Below, piece after piece: positions 7,680-16,777 of a stretch of DNA of 64,000 nucleotides. The position numbers were made by a program, and so were the translations under genes. How positions within the stretch are numbered: position 1 is the stretch's first letter; the number at the start of each line of letters is the position of its first letter. The notes beneath the pieces are model-generated. The model saw nothing but the letters and a program-made list of their open reading frames with translations. It searched no databases and was not told where the DNA came from. Origin of the DNA: Alcanivorax sp. (GTDB taxonomy: Bacteria; Pseudomonadota; Gammaproteobacteria; Pseudomonadales; Alcanivoracaceae); the NCBI RefSeq assembly GCF_002733835.1, contig NZ_NVWY01000005.1, positions 86,865 through 150,864 of the forward strand, given 5' to 3'.

Positions 7680-8654
7680 ATGTCCAATGCCGTGAAATTC
7701 AGAACCCCCAAAGTCCTGCCTTACGTAAACAGGCTCCGGGATCACTGGGCCTGGCATCTCAAGCGTGCCGTGGCGCCGGGCAAAGCATTGCAACAGCGGG
7801 TCAACGGCAAAGTGATTCTGCTCACCGGCGCCAGCTCGGGCATCGGCGCCCTGGTGGCAGACAAGCTTGCCGATGCCGGCGCCACTGTGCTGCTGGTGGC
7901 CCGCAATCAGGAGAAACTGGAAGCGATTGCCCACGCCATCCATCAACGGGGCGGCCAGGCGTCCGTGTACCCCGGCGACCTGTCCAAAATGGAAGAGTGC
8001 GATCGCCTTTGCGAACAGGCCCTGCAGGATCATGGCCGGGTGGACGTGCTGATCAACAATGCCGGACGCTCCATTCGCCGTTCCATCAAGTTCACCGTGG
8101 GCCGCTTCCACGATTACGAACGGACCATGCAGCTGAACTATCTGGCCTCCATCCGGCTGGCCACGAACTTGCTGCCGGGCATGGAAGCGCGCAACGAAGG
8201 CCACATCATCAACGTGTCCACCGTGGGCGTGCAGGCTAACCCGGCGCGCTTCTCTGCCTACCTGGCGTCCAAGTGGGCACTGGAAGGCTGGACCTGGGTG
8301 GCCGCCAATGAGTACGCCCACACCAAGGTGCGCTTTTCCTCACTGAATTATCCGCTGGTGCGCACCCCCATGATTGCCCCCACCAAGATTTACCAATACA
8401 TGCCCGTCATGTCACCGGAAACCGCCGTGAACTGGATGCTGGACATGATCATCACCCAGGACAAGCGCAAGCTGGGCGTGTTCGGCAAAGGCGCACTGGC
8501 CATGTATTACCTGTTACCGAAAACGTCAGAATCCATCGTTAATTTCAGTTACCAGAGCCTTTACGAAGAGCCACCCGCCAATTACGTTTCCAGCAAGGTG
8601 CGCGCGGGCACCGTGGCCAACACCGGCGACAGCACAAAAAAACGCCGCGCATAA
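7680..8654 (+). CDS. Acr1-like fatty acyl-CoA reductase (SDR)
   Basis: SDR of 324 residues that resembles Acinetobacter Acr1 and the SDR domain of Marinobacter acyl reductases, which reduce fatty acyl-CoA to the aldehyde for wax-ester synthesis. Visible: TGASSGIG at 49-56, LINNAGRSIRRS, RTMQLNYLASIRL, the serine in NVSTVGV, the YLASK active site and PLVRTPMIAPTKIY, the last being very characteristic of this group. A ~40-residue amphipathic N-terminal extension precedes the fold. Related SDRs of other specificity exist, so the substrate is inferred. Divergent TetR gene upstream; a terminator overlaps its 3' end. Confidence 0.78.
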   Translation: MSNAVKFRTPKVLPYVNRLRDHWAWHLKRAVAPGKALQQRVNGKVILLTGASSGIGALVADKLADAGATVLLVARNQEKLEAIAHAIHQRGGQASVYPGDLSKMEECDRLCEQALQDHGRVDVLINNAGRSIRRSIKFTVGRFHDYERTMQLNYLASIRLATNLLPGMEARNEGHIINVSTVGVQANPARFSAYLASKWALEGWTWVAANEYAHTKVRFSSLNYPLVRTPMIAPTKIYQYMPVMSPETAVNWMLDMIITQDKRKLGVFGKGALAMYYLLPKTSESIVNFSYQSLYEEPPANYVSSKVRAGTVANTGDSTKKRRA

Positions 8655-8668
8655 GCACGGCGTTTTTT
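8637..8668 (+). terminator. Rho-independent terminator
   Basis: AACGCCG / CGGCGTT stem with a 10-base loop followed by TTTTTT; an A-run on the other side makes it bidirectional. It overlaps the last codons of the acyl-CoA reductase-like gene. Confidence 0.85.
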
Positions 8669-8720
8669 ATTCCATCCAGGACAGGCATCGCATTGATACT
8701 GACAGCTTATTATTCAGTTC

Positions 8721-8831
8721 CTAACGACCCTGCAAGCTTTCCAGCAATTGGTCGATTTCTGCCTTGAGCTCTTTATCTTCAATTTTTTTGGCGCTGACCT
8801 TTGCGTCCGCCAGGTTGCTAATGGCTAATCC
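8721..8831 (-). pseudogene. 3' remnant of a truncated gene
   Basis: On the minus strand the last 36 codons of a gene remain: ...NLADAKVSAKKIEDKE...QLLESLQGR then TAG. The lysine/glutamate-rich sequence is a typical coiled-coil C-terminus. The frame is cut exactly where the 16-base inverted end of the transposase element begins (8832). The missing 5' part is not recognisable on the other side of the element, so the original gene lost more than an insertion alone would explain. The family is not identified. Confidence 0.55.
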
Positions 8832-9962
8832 GGGACACGCATAAATTTAATCAAAAGAGAGCTTGATCAATCAGCATGCGGTCAGGCTTTGTCCCGACAC
8901 CCATTTACGACCTGTCGAGGCCGCATAGGCTTTCAGTCTTTCCAGGCTGCCGACCGCGACAGGCAGTCTCTGCTTGTGCGGCTGCATATGCAGCAACCAT
9001 GCCCTTTCATCAATACCAAGCCGATCCAGAATCCCTGCGGCCCGCTCCGAGATTGCGCCACGTTTACCTGCACGCACCGCCCTTCCCGTACTGTCCACGA
9101 GCTCCAGATAGTCCATCAGCCGAAAGCGGCAAACCGTATCATCGTGTTCAACTTCCACTGTCTCACTATCCACCATCGGGAGTAGGTGAGGCATTTTCTT
9201 CGTTGTCTGGCGACCCTTGATCTCGCTGGCTCGTTGTTGAACCGAGGTATAATCCGAAGCTTCAGGAGTACTGGCCATATCTGCCCGAACAGGATTGAGA
9301 TCCACATAAGCCATACACTGCAATACGGCCTTTTCATCCAGTAGCGCCTGACACTTGTAACGGCCTTCCCAGAAGCGTCCCTTACAGCAATCCTCCTCGT
9401 TCGCTCGCCGGGCGAGGTATTCATTCAGGCATTTCATGAACCAGCCAAGATCATAAAGCCGCTCACGCCATTGGCCGACGATCTCAAGCGCTTTCAATGC
9501 CTCACCACCCTCTGACTGCCCGCTCAGCCAGCGCTTCACAATCAGTGGCCCACTGAATAACCGCATCCATCGCTCAGCGACTTCAGTATCTGACCAGGCC
9601 TGCGCCTTCTTCTGATTGAGCCGAACAACAACGTGATAGTGATTGGACATTACCGCATAGGCACAGAGATCAATGGCAAACATCTCACCCAGCACCGCAA
9701 GGCGATCCACCACCCATTGCCGGCGATGTTCGTAATCCTGGCCGGAATAGTGGTCCTGACCACACAGGAAGGCTCGCCGCACACAACGGCAGATACAGTG
9801 ATAGTAGGGAGTGGAGTCCAGAGAAACCTGGGCATAGCGAGCACGAGTCATGGAGCGCCTCCTTGCTTATCCATGACCCCAAAGATACTGACCATACAAA
9901 CAGACCAATATCAGACATCGTGCATTTTCAGCGTAGGAGATCTTCCAATTTATGGGTGTCCC
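8832..9962. mobile_element. RAYT / IS200-like element with inverted ends
   Basis: A 1131-base unit bounded by inverted copies of GGGACACSCATAAATT (left 8832-8847, right 9947-9962; 15 of 16 bases match), enclosing one Y1-transposase gene. Ends of this type occur beside REP-associated tyrosine transposases in gammaproteobacteria. No target duplication is obvious, as expected for Y1 single-strand transposition. The left end interrupts a gene remnant. Confidence 0.72.
8871..9851 (-). CDS. REP-associated tyrosine transposase (Y1, IS200-like)
   Basis: A 326-residue HUH/Y1 transposase. The HUH pair is in SNHYHVVV, the catalytic tyrosine probably in RFWEGRYKCQALL, followed by YVDLNPVRADM, a signature of the COG1943 group. 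These enzymes nick and join single-stranded DNA at hairpin-bearing ends. The protein is longer than IS200 TnpA (~150) through an extra C-terminal domain, as in RAYTs. It is intact, lies within 16-base inverted ends, and its base composition is more moderate than the neighbouring metabolic genes, in line with recent arrival. Confidence 0.88.
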   Translation of the reverse strand: MTRARYAQVSLDSTPYYHCICRCVRRAFLCGQDHYSGQDYEHRRQWVVDRLAVLGEMFAIDLCAYAVMSNHYHVVVRLNQKKAQAWSDTEVAERWMRLFSGPLIVKRWLSGQSEGGEALKALEIVGQWRERLYDLGWFMKCLNEYLARRANEEDCCKGRFWEGRYKCQALLDEKAVLQCMAYVDLNPVRADMASTPEASDYTSVQQRASEIKGRQTTKKMPHLLPMVDSETVEVEHDDTVCRFRLMDYLELVDSTGRAVRAGKRGAISERAAGILDRLGIDERAWLLHMQPHKQRLPVAVGSLERLKAYAASTGRKWVSGQSLTAC

Positions 9963-10028
9963 CTATTTCCCTCTATTTCACGTCCACGATTATCTTCTCC
10001 TTCCCTAACGATTTTTCCTTTCGGTATA

Positions 10029-10772
10029 TTACCTGCCAACCTTGGAAAGCCAACGTGTTCGCTTGCTAACCACCCGGAAGAACAAGAACATCCCTCCATT
10101 GATTGCCGCAATTATTAGCCAGCGACTATCCAGAATAATTTCCCCCTGGATCATTGTATCTTCGCCGACCTCCATAACAAACAGCAGCAACACTGTCATG
10201 GCTACAGTTATATATTCACGACGTAACACCGTTCTCCAACAAAAAGGCAATTCATCAGGCTGGTACTTTCGTAATATTAAAGGGAAGAAAGCCGGCGTTT
10301 TTTCTGCCCATTGGCGATATGAATCACCAAATTTTCTCAACAGAAATCTCTCCTCAACAAGAATTACACGTTCGAAGTAAAGCGCGAACGCCAGCACATA
10401 GTAAAGGGTTAGCCATAAGGAGTGGAGCAATAGAATCACCCCCAAGCCTCCGACAAAATTCCCCAGGTAGAGAGGATTACGAACAATAGAATAAATACCG
10501 CGAGTGTTTAGTGAATCCGCCACCTGACCTTTGGTATTACGACCAGAGGTTCTTCGCGGGGTATGTCCAGTAGTCCAGACACGAATCCCAAGGCCCGCCA
10601 CCACAAACGATATCGCGAACAAGTCCCACCACTGATCATAGGTGTGACTATCCAAAAAATATTGCACATCTATTAAGGCAACTATTACCGCGGGAATCAT
10701 AAGCACCGCCGGAGCGATACTACGCCATCGAAAAGCCCAGTCACCTTGATTGCACAATGTAGAGTAAAGCAT
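10029..10772 (-). CDS. CzcN-like isoprenylcysteine methyltransferase-family protein
   Basis: Integral membrane protein of 247 residues with about five membrane helices and the ICMT/PEMT signature RGIYSIVRNPLYLGNF plus a later FALYFERVILVEERFL, which together bind S-adenosylmethionine in this family. It is the last gene of a minus-strand metal-efflux operon, 48 bases after czcA. Cupriavidus metallidurans has a similar methyltransferase-like gene, czcN, beside czcICBA; the real substrate of CzcN is unknown. Its composition is clearly more AT-rich than czcABC, hinting at a separate origin. Confidence 0.72.
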   Translation of the reverse strand: MLYSTLCNQGDWAFRWRSIAPAVLMIPAVIVALIDVQYFLDSHTYDQWWDLFAISFVVAGLGIRVWTTGHTPRRTSGRNTKGQVADSLNTRGIYSIVRNPLYLGNFVGGLGVILLLHSLWLTLYYVLAFALYFERVILVEERFLLRKFGDSYRQWAEKTPAFFPLILRKYQPDELPFCWRTVLRREYITVAMTVLLLFVMEVGEDTMIQGEIILDSRWLIIAAINGGMFLFFRVVSKRTRWLSKVGR

Positions 10773-10820
10773 TTTTTCCTCCTCAACCCCCCGGCTGATA
10801 ACCGCCGGGGGAAGATTAGA

Positions 10821-13800
10821 TTATCGTTGTAACTCGACAGCTTTTTTGCTCGAGAAAAACGCATAAAGACTTGGCAGTACCAGCAACGTTAACCCCGTCG
10901 CCGACACTAGCCCCCCGACAATTACCACTGCCAGCGGCCTTTGCACCTCACTGCCCACCCCCGTGGCCAGTAACATGGGAATCAGACCCAGCATGGAAGT
11001 GAGCGCAGTCATCAGCACCGGGCGCAGGCGAGACACCGCCCCTTCGAAGATCGCCGTCTCCAGCGCCTCCCCATCACGCAGCCGATGATTGATGGCTTCC
11101 ACCATTACCACCCCATTGAGCACCGCCACGCCGAACAGGGTGATAAAGCCCACGGAGCTGGGCACGGACAGGTACTGGCCGCTGAGAGCCAGGGCAAGGA
11201 TGCCGCCAATTAGCGCCAGGGGGACGTTCACCAGGATGAGGGCTGCCTGGGCCACGGAGCCAAAGGCGAAGTAGAGCAACAGGGCGATAAGACCGACAGC
11301 CACGGGTACCACCATGGCCAGGCGTTGTTGGGCGCGCTGCTGGTTTTCGTATTGGCCGCCGATGTCCACGCTGTAGCCGGCGGGCAGGTCGACTTCGCTG
11401 TCGATGGCCTGCTGGATATCGGCGACTACGGAGCCCATGTCGCGCCCGGCCACGTTGGCCTGGATGACCACGCGGCGTTGCACGTCGTCGCGGCTGATCT
11501 GGGGCGGGCCGGAGACCAGGGATACGTCTGCCACATCCATGAGTCGCACCCAGGCGCCGTCGGCGGCTTTGAGGCGAAGGTTGCGGATGGCTTCGGCGTC
11601 CTTGCGGGCGTTTTGTTCCAGGCGCACGTAGATGTCGTAGCGTTCGTTGCCGTTGATCACCTGACCGGCGCTGCCGCCGCCCAGGCCGTTGCTGACCAGG
11701 TCCATGACCTGATCCACGCTCAGGCCGTAGCGACTGAGGGCGTTGCGATCCGGGGTGACGACAAGCTGGGCTTCACCGGCGATCTGTTCCAGTTGCACGT
11801 CGGTGGCGCCGTTCACTTCTCTTACTGCCTGGGTGATGGCTTCGCCTTTTTCCTGCAGCACATTGAGATCAGGGCCGAACAGTTTGATGGCGAGCTGGGC
11901 CTTTACACCAGAGAGCAGTTCGTCCACGCGCATGGCGATGGGCTGGGAAAAGTTAAGCAGCAGGCCGGGATGCTTTTCCAGTTTCTGCTGAATTTTTTCC
12001 TGTAGCTCAAGGCGGTTGCTGGCGCTTTCCCATTCATCCACCGGCTTGAGGCCGATATAGATTTCCACGTTGCTGACAGGTTCCGGGTCGCCGCCGATTT
12101 CGGCGCGCCCTACCCGACTGAGCGCGTAGGTGACTTCCGGGAAGGCCATGATTTCCTTTTCCAGTTTCTGACCCACATCCAGAGCGGTGTCGAGACTGGA
12201 GGACGGTGCCAGGGTCACGCGCAGGGCCAGGGTGCCTTCTTCCAGTACCGGCACGAATTCCGTGCCGATAAAGGGCGTGGTGGCCAGCGCCAAAGCGAAC
12301 AGACCTACCGCGCCGCCGATGACCACCTTGCGGGCCTGCATGGCGTTGGCCAGAAGCTTCCGATAGTGGGCCTCCAGCCACTGCATCAGTTTGTTGGGCT
12401 TTTCTTCCACGCCGTGACGGAACAGAAAGCCCGCCAGTGCCGGCACCACGATCAACGCCACCAGTACGGCGGCGGTCATGGCTAGCATAATGCTGATGGC
12501 CATGGGAACGAACATCTTGGCTTCTACCCCTTCGAAGGCGAACAGGGGCAGGAACACCACCAGGATAATGCTGGCGGCGAAGAACACCGGGCGCGCCACT
12601 TCCTGGGCGGCGTCTTTTACCCTCAGGGCGATGCCGCCCTGTGAATCGTGACTGCCCTCTTTGCGGCTCAGGTGTTTGAAAATGTTTTCCACCATCACCA
12701 CGGAGCCATCCACCAGCATGCCGATGGCCACGGCCAGGCCGCCCAGTGACATCAGGTTGGCGGACATGCCCAGGCTTGCCATCACCAGCAAGGCCAGACC
12801 AATGGAAAGCGGAATGGACAACAGCACCAGCGCGGTGGCGCGCAGGTTCATCAGGAACAGGGCCAGCACGATGACGATAAACACGAAGGCCAGCAGCAAG
12901 GCGGTGACCACAGTGCTGACGGCTTTTTCCACCAGATCCGCCTGATCGTAGAAAACCTGGAATTCCACGCCGTCGGGCAGGGCCTGCTGGATGCGCGCTT
13001 CGCGTTCCTTGATGCCATCAATGGTGGCCTTGGTGTTGGCGCCCATGCGTTTGAGCACGATGCCGGCCACCACTTCGCCCAACGCTTCCGGTTCACCGTT
13101 GGCATCGCGGCGGGTCATGGTGAGCGCGCCCTGGCGAATCTCGCCGCCGAACTCGACTTTCGCCACATCGCTGACGCGCACCTGGGTGCCGTCCACTTCC
13201 TTGAGGGGAATGGCGGCAATGTCGCCGAGCCCTTGCTCGCCACTGCCGACCCAGCCCATGCCGCGAATCACCAGTTGCTCGGCGCCGCGATCCAGATACC
13301 AGCCACCTGCGTTGCGGTTGTTGGCGGCAATGGCATCCATAACCTGTTGCAGGCTCAGGTCGTAGGCCAGCAAGCGGGTGGGGTTCACGTTGACCTGATA
13401 CTGGCGCACTTCACCGCCGTAGCTGAGCACATCGGTGACGCCGCCCACGGGCATGAGCAGCAGTTTCACCACCCAGTCGTTAAGACTGCGCAGTTGCATG
13501 GCATCCACGCCGGAGCCCGGCTCGGCGGTAAGCAGGTATTGATAGACCTGACCCAGGCCGGAGGTGTTGGGTCCCATTTCCGGGGTGCCGACGCCGTCGG
13601 GAATATCTTCCCGCGCCGCCTGCAACCGTTCGAACACCAACTGGCGGGCGAAGTAGATATCGGTGCCTTCGTCGAACACCACGGTGACGATGGACAGGCC
13701 GGTCTTGGAGATGGAACGCACCTCGGCCACCTGGGGCAGCGCGTACATCACCGCCTCGATGGGATAGGTAATCAACTGCTCCACTTCTTCGGCAGCGAGG

Positions 13801-13964
13801 CCTTCGGCTTCGGTATTCACCTGCACCTGGACGTTGGTTACGTCCGGGAAGGCATCCAGTTTCAGGCTGGGCAATTGCCAACCGATGATGCCGATGGTGA
13901 TGACCAGCAACAGCAAGACAATGAGGCGGTTATTCACCGCCCAATCGACAAGTCGATTAAACAT
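10821..13964 (-). CDS. czcA: CzcA/CusA-family heavy-metal RND efflux pump
   Basis: Inner-membrane RND transporter of 1047 residues, the usual length for heavy-metal efflux pumps, which export cations from periplasm or cytoplasm through CzcB and CzcC using the proton gradient. The N-terminal helix starts MFNRLVDWAV and the TM4 motif reads AIGMLVDGSVVMVEN. The first aspartate of the classical Zn/Co/Cd signature (DFG..DGA..EN) is replaced by Ala while DG and EN are kept, so the metal is uncertain. The start at 13964 follows the czcB stop by 11 bases with GAGGAA overlapping that stop; the frame is open further upstream but this only overlaps czcB. Confidence 0.9.
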   Translation of the reverse strand: MFNRLVDWAVNNRLIVLLLLVITIGIIGWQLPSLKLDAFPDVTNVQVQVNTEAEGLAAEEVEQLITYPIEAVMYALPQVAEVRSISKTGLSIVTVVFDEGTDIYFARQLVFERLQAAREDIPDGVGTPEMGPNTSGLGQVYQYLLTAEPGSGVDAMQLRSLNDWVVKLLLMPVGGVTDVLSYGGEVRQYQVNVNPTRLLAYDLSLQQVMDAIAANNRNAGGWYLDRGAEQLVIRGMGWVGSGEQGLGDIAAIPLKEVDGTQVRVSDVAKVEFGGEIRQGALTMTRRDANGEPEALGEVVAGIVLKRMGANTKATIDGIKEREARIQQALPDGVEFQVFYDQADLVEKAVSTVVTALLLAFVFIVIVLALFLMNLRATALVLLSIPLSIGLALLVMASLGMSANLMSLGGLAVAIGMLVDGSVVMVENIFKHLSRKEGSHDSQGGIALRVKDAAQEVARPVFFAASIILVVFLPLFAFEGVEAKMFVPMAISIMLAMTAAVLVALIVVPALAGFLFRHGVEEKPNKLMQWLEAHYRKLLANAMQARKVVIGGAVGLFALALATTPFIGTEFVPVLEEGTLALRVTLAPSSSLDTALDVGQKLEKEIMAFPEVTYALSRVGRAEIGGDPEPVSNVEIYIGLKPVDEWESASNRLELQEKIQQKLEKHPGLLLNFSQPIAMRVDELLSGVKAQLAIKLFGPDLNVLQEKGEAITQAVREVNGATDVQLEQIAGEAQLVVTPDRNALSRYGLSVDQVMDLVSNGLGGGSAGQVINGNERYDIYVRLEQNARKDAEAIRNLRLKAADGAWVRLMDVADVSLVSGPPQISRDDVQRRVVIQANVAGRDMGSVVADIQQAIDSEVDLPAGYSVDIGGQYENQQRAQQRLAMVVPVAVGLIALLLYFAFGSVAQAALILVNVPLALIGGILALALSGQYLSVPSSVGFITLFGVAVLNGVVMVEAINHRLRDGEALETAIFEGAVSRLRPVLMTALTSMLGLIPMLLATGVGSEVQRPLAVVIVGGLVSATGLTLLVLPSLYAFFSSKKAVELQR

Positions 13965-13975
13965 GACGGTGTTCC

Positions 13976-15220
13976 TCAGTGGTTGTGGACGTCGAAGCCT
14001 GACTTGGCCATTTCGCTGGCCAGGAAAAAGGCACCGCGAGTGACCACGCGAGTGCCCGGTTCGATGCCAGTGACAATGCGGCGGTTTTCCAGTTGGCCAT
14101 TGAGTTCGATTTCCACGGGTTTGTAGTGGCCCGGCTCTTCTTCCACAAACAACTGCCAGTCGCCATCGGCACTGCGGGTGAGCGCCTCTTCCGGCACAGT
14201 GAGTGCGTTCTCGGGAGCCGCTAAAGAGAGCGCCACATCGGCAAACATGCCCGGGTGCAGCAGGTGGCCAGCATTGGGGACCGCTACGCGCACGGACAAG
14301 GTGCGGGTGATCGGGTTGAGGCGATGACCGGATTGAATCACTTGGCCATTCACCGAGGTTTCGCCCACGATCACCTGCGCCGGGGTACCGGTGGCGATCT
14401 GTAGGCCGGGGCTCGGTGGCAGTGCCGCTTCTGCCCACAATTCGGATTCATCCACCAGCGTCACCAGGGCACTGCCGGCGGTAAGCCATTGGCCTTGCTG
14501 AAAGGCATCTTCCAGCACCAGGCCTTCGTCGGGCGCGGTGAGGGTATAAATGCCTTTCTCGCTTTTCCCGGCTTCAATATCGGTAATGGCGTCATCACTC
14601 AGACCGTAACCCTTGGCGCGGGCACGCAGTGACTGATACTGGCTCTGGGCGTCCAGGTAGCGCTGGTTGCCCACCGCTCGGCGGCCCAGATTGCGGACCC
14701 GCCGCCAGCCATCTGCCGCCACTTGCAGTTCGCTTTGCAGTTGCGCCATGGCCGGGCTGAACAAGGTGGCGATGGCATCCCCTTTTTCCATGTGCTGACC
14801 CAGCGTGGCACTGCGTGATTGCACCTGGGAATCGATACGGACCGGCACTACCCAGGTGCGGTACTGGTTACTGGTGATCTCCGCAGGCACGGTAAGAGTC
14901 AGGCTGGCGTTGGCGTCGGGCTGCAGGGTAATGACTTGCAGGTCGAGCATTTTTTGCTGCTCACCCGTCAGCTCCAGTGTGGTTTCTTCATCGTCGTGTT
15001 CGCCGTGTTCGGCTTCATGATTGTGCGCGGTTTTTTCTTCGTCTTCATGGGCATCGTGTGCGTCATGATCATCATGGGATTCTTGCCCATGGGATTCGCT
15101 CTTCGCTGGCGCAGCTTCATGGTCATGATCGTTTTCGTCTTCTGCCCAGACGGGAAAAGACAGGGTGGCCAGCAGCGCAATGGCCAGTGGCGTTTTTTGA
15201 AATGTCATTTTCGTTTTCAT
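13976..15220 (-). CDS. czcB: CzcB-type periplasmic adaptor, His-rich
   Basis: Membrane-fusion protein of 414 residues linking CzcA to the outer-membrane channel. It has a cleavable signal peptide (about residues 1-26, ending SFPVWA) and then a 55-residue stretch packed with His, Asp and Glu (DENDHDHEAAP, SHDDHDAHDAHEDE) that should bind metal ions in the periplasm. After this come the beta-barrel, helical hairpin and lipoyl-like segments (LGQHMEKGDAIATLFSPAM, TAPDEGLVLEDAFQQGQWL). Overlap-level spacing with czcA (11 bases) marks an operon. The ribosome site before ATG 15220 is weak (GGAAAA), and a REP-like hairpin separates it from czcC. Confidence 0.88.
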   Translation of the reverse strand: MKTKMTFQKTPLAIALLATLSFPVWAEDENDHDHEAAPAKSESHGQESHDDHDAHDAHEDEEKTAHNHEAEHGEHDDEETTLELTGEQQKMLDLQVITLQPDANASLTLTVPAEITSNQYRTWVVPVRIDSQVQSRSATLGQHMEKGDAIATLFSPAMAQLQSELQVAADGWRRVRNLGRRAVGNQRYLDAQSQYQSLRARAKGYGLSDDAITDIEAGKSEKGIYTLTAPDEGLVLEDAFQQGQWLTAGSALVTLVDESELWAEAALPPSPGLQIATGTPAQVIVGETSVNGQVIQSGHRLNPITRTLSVRVAVPNAGHLLHPGMFADVALSLAAPENALTVPEEALTRSADGDWQLFVEEEPGHYKPVEIELNGQLENRRIVTGIEPGTRVVTRGAFFLASEMAKSGFDVHNH

Positions 15221-15238
15221 AAAAAATTTTCCATTTTT

Positions 15239-15319
15239 TGTAGGAGCGCCGTTCAGGGCGCGAAGAAGTTGGCACCGCGTGTTGCAGAAACCATTCGCGC
15301 CTCAAGTGGCACTCCTACA
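15239..15319. repeat. REP/BIME-like inverted pair
   Basis: Inverted arms starting TGTAGGAGCGCC at 15239 and ending ACTCCTACA at about 15319, with internal GCGCGAA/TTCGCGC complementarity (15258-15264 and 15294-15300). It lies between czcC and czcB inside the operon and could stabilise or attenuate the transcript there. Confidence 0.6.
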
Positions 15320-15424
15320 GTAATTTTTCGCTTAATTTCTCGTTTCGAGAGGTGGTATTCGCTTCGCTCACCCTTCGGGCCAGCCTGCGGCTGTTACCTC
15401 GCAAGCTCGGTTCCTGCAGAGCCG

Positions 15425-16666
15425 TTATTCGTTGGCCAACTGGTTCAGCCAGTCGTTAAGTTGGGCGCTTTCATAGAGCCACTGCACCCAGGCTTTCTGC
15501 ATGGCATCGCGCAGGGCGATACCGGCCAGCCGGGTATCGAGCCGCTGGTTCAAGGCTTGCAGATAGTTCTGGGTGGTCAGCTCGCCCTGCTGCCAGACGC
15601 GCTGGAGTAATGCAGCGCCGCCGGCCAGGCTATCGCCGGTGAGCTGTTGCCAGGTTTCCCATCGCTGGCGGCGCTGCTGGTAATCGCTCAACGCACCATC
15701 AAGGCTGGCCTGAATATCGTTGCGGGTTTTCTCCAGCAGTGCGCGGCGCGCCTCACTGTCTGCCAGGGCCGCCTGATAATCGGGTTTACCGGTATTGAAG
15801 AATTTCAGCGGCAGGCTGAAATCCACCCCCCACAGATTTTCGCCATCTTCCTGACCCACCCGCAGGCCCAGGGTCGGGTCGGTGTTGCGCTGTTTATCCG
15901 CCACCGACACGCCGCGCTCGGCCAACGCCAGCTGCTGCTCCGCCAGTTGCAGATCGAAGTTGGCGGGCAGCCGCTGTGAAGCGGTATCGGTGAGCGCCGA
16001 CGCCTGCCAGCGATCGGCCGCCGGCAAGGCTACCGCCGGTTGCTGGCTGGCCAGCTGCTGGCGTAGCGCCGTGGCTGCACGGGTGGCGGCGCTTTCTGCA
16101 TCGGCCAGCGCCTGCTGGGCCTGGCCCAGCGACAGGTAGGCCAGCTGTGCGTCCACCTGGCCCACATCCCCGGCTTGTTCGCGGCGGCGAATCAGGTCGG
16201 TGAGGTCACTGAGCTGCTGCGCCTGCTCACGGGCCGCCGCCAGTTGCTCGCGGGCAGCGGCATGGGCCACCAGCGCGTTGAGGCTGTCCGCCAACAGGCG
16301 GGCGCGGGCCTTGTCGCCACGCAGCTGCGCCAGTTGATCACGCACCGCCACGGCATCGCGGCTGGCGCGGGCCTTGCCCGACCAGTCCAGGGTCTGGCTG
16401 AGGCCCACGGTCTGGGTGATATCGAGGCTGTCTTCGTAGTCGATATTCAATGAGGGGTTATAAAGCGGCTGCGATAAAGCCCGGCTTTGCGCCAGCAACC
16501 GTTCCTGCTCAGCAGTAATCGCTCGGCTGGCGGGCAGCTGACTCACTTGCCGCTGCACCCATTGCGCCCATTGCGAGGGCGAGGAAGAAGTATCGGCCGA
16601 CGCACTGGCATACGCGCACACGGCCAGTAACAGTGCGGCCACGCGCACTGCGGTCTGGATTCCCAT
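15425..16666 (-). CDS. czcC: CzcC-type outer-membrane efflux protein
   Basis: TolC-family outer-membrane channel subunit of 413 residues with a signal peptide (about residues 1-24, ending SASA). The long alternating helical heptads (QLAALREQ-type runs, Ala/Gln/Leu-rich) and the repeated NPSLNIDYEDSLDITQTVGLSQ...TDPTLGLRVGQEDGENLWGVDFSLPL halves are typical. Members form trimers that carry metal ions out together with CzcA and CzcB. It is the second gene of the operon, 111 bases after the czcI-like gene and 204 bases before czcB; the latter gap holds a REP-like repeat. Confidence 0.85.
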   Translation of the reverse strand: MGIQTAVRVAALLLAVCAYASASADTSSSPSQWAQWVQRQVSQLPASRAITAEQERLLAQSRALSQPLYNPSLNIDYEDSLDITQTVGLSQTLDWSGKARASRDAVAVRDQLAQLRGDKARARLLADSLNALVAHAAAREQLAAAREQAQQLSDLTDLIRRREQAGDVGQVDAQLAYLSLGQAQQALADAESAATRAATALRQQLASQQPAVALPAADRWQASALTDTASQRLPANFDLQLAEQQLALAERGVSVADKQRNTDPTLGLRVGQEDGENLWGVDFSLPLKFFNTGKPDYQAALADSEARRALLEKTRNDIQASLDGALSDYQQRRQRWETWQQLTGDSLAGGAALLQRVWQQGELTTQNYLQALNQRLDTRLAGIALRDAMQKAWVQWLYESAQLNDWLNQLANE

Positions 16667-16777
16667 AGGGAGACTCCTGATGTTTCAAAACGTCACGTCA
16701 AGAACAATGCCGGGCCACGCTTACGGCGCACATTCACCGGTGGACGGGGCAGCAAAGTCGGAAAAACGAAGAAACGA

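Noticed and set aside
13965..14438. Upstream extension of the czcA reading frame to 1205 residues
   Set aside because: It overlaps czcB, has low-complexity out-of-frame sequence, and the homologous N-terminus (MFNRLVDWAV) with its ribosome site is at 13964.
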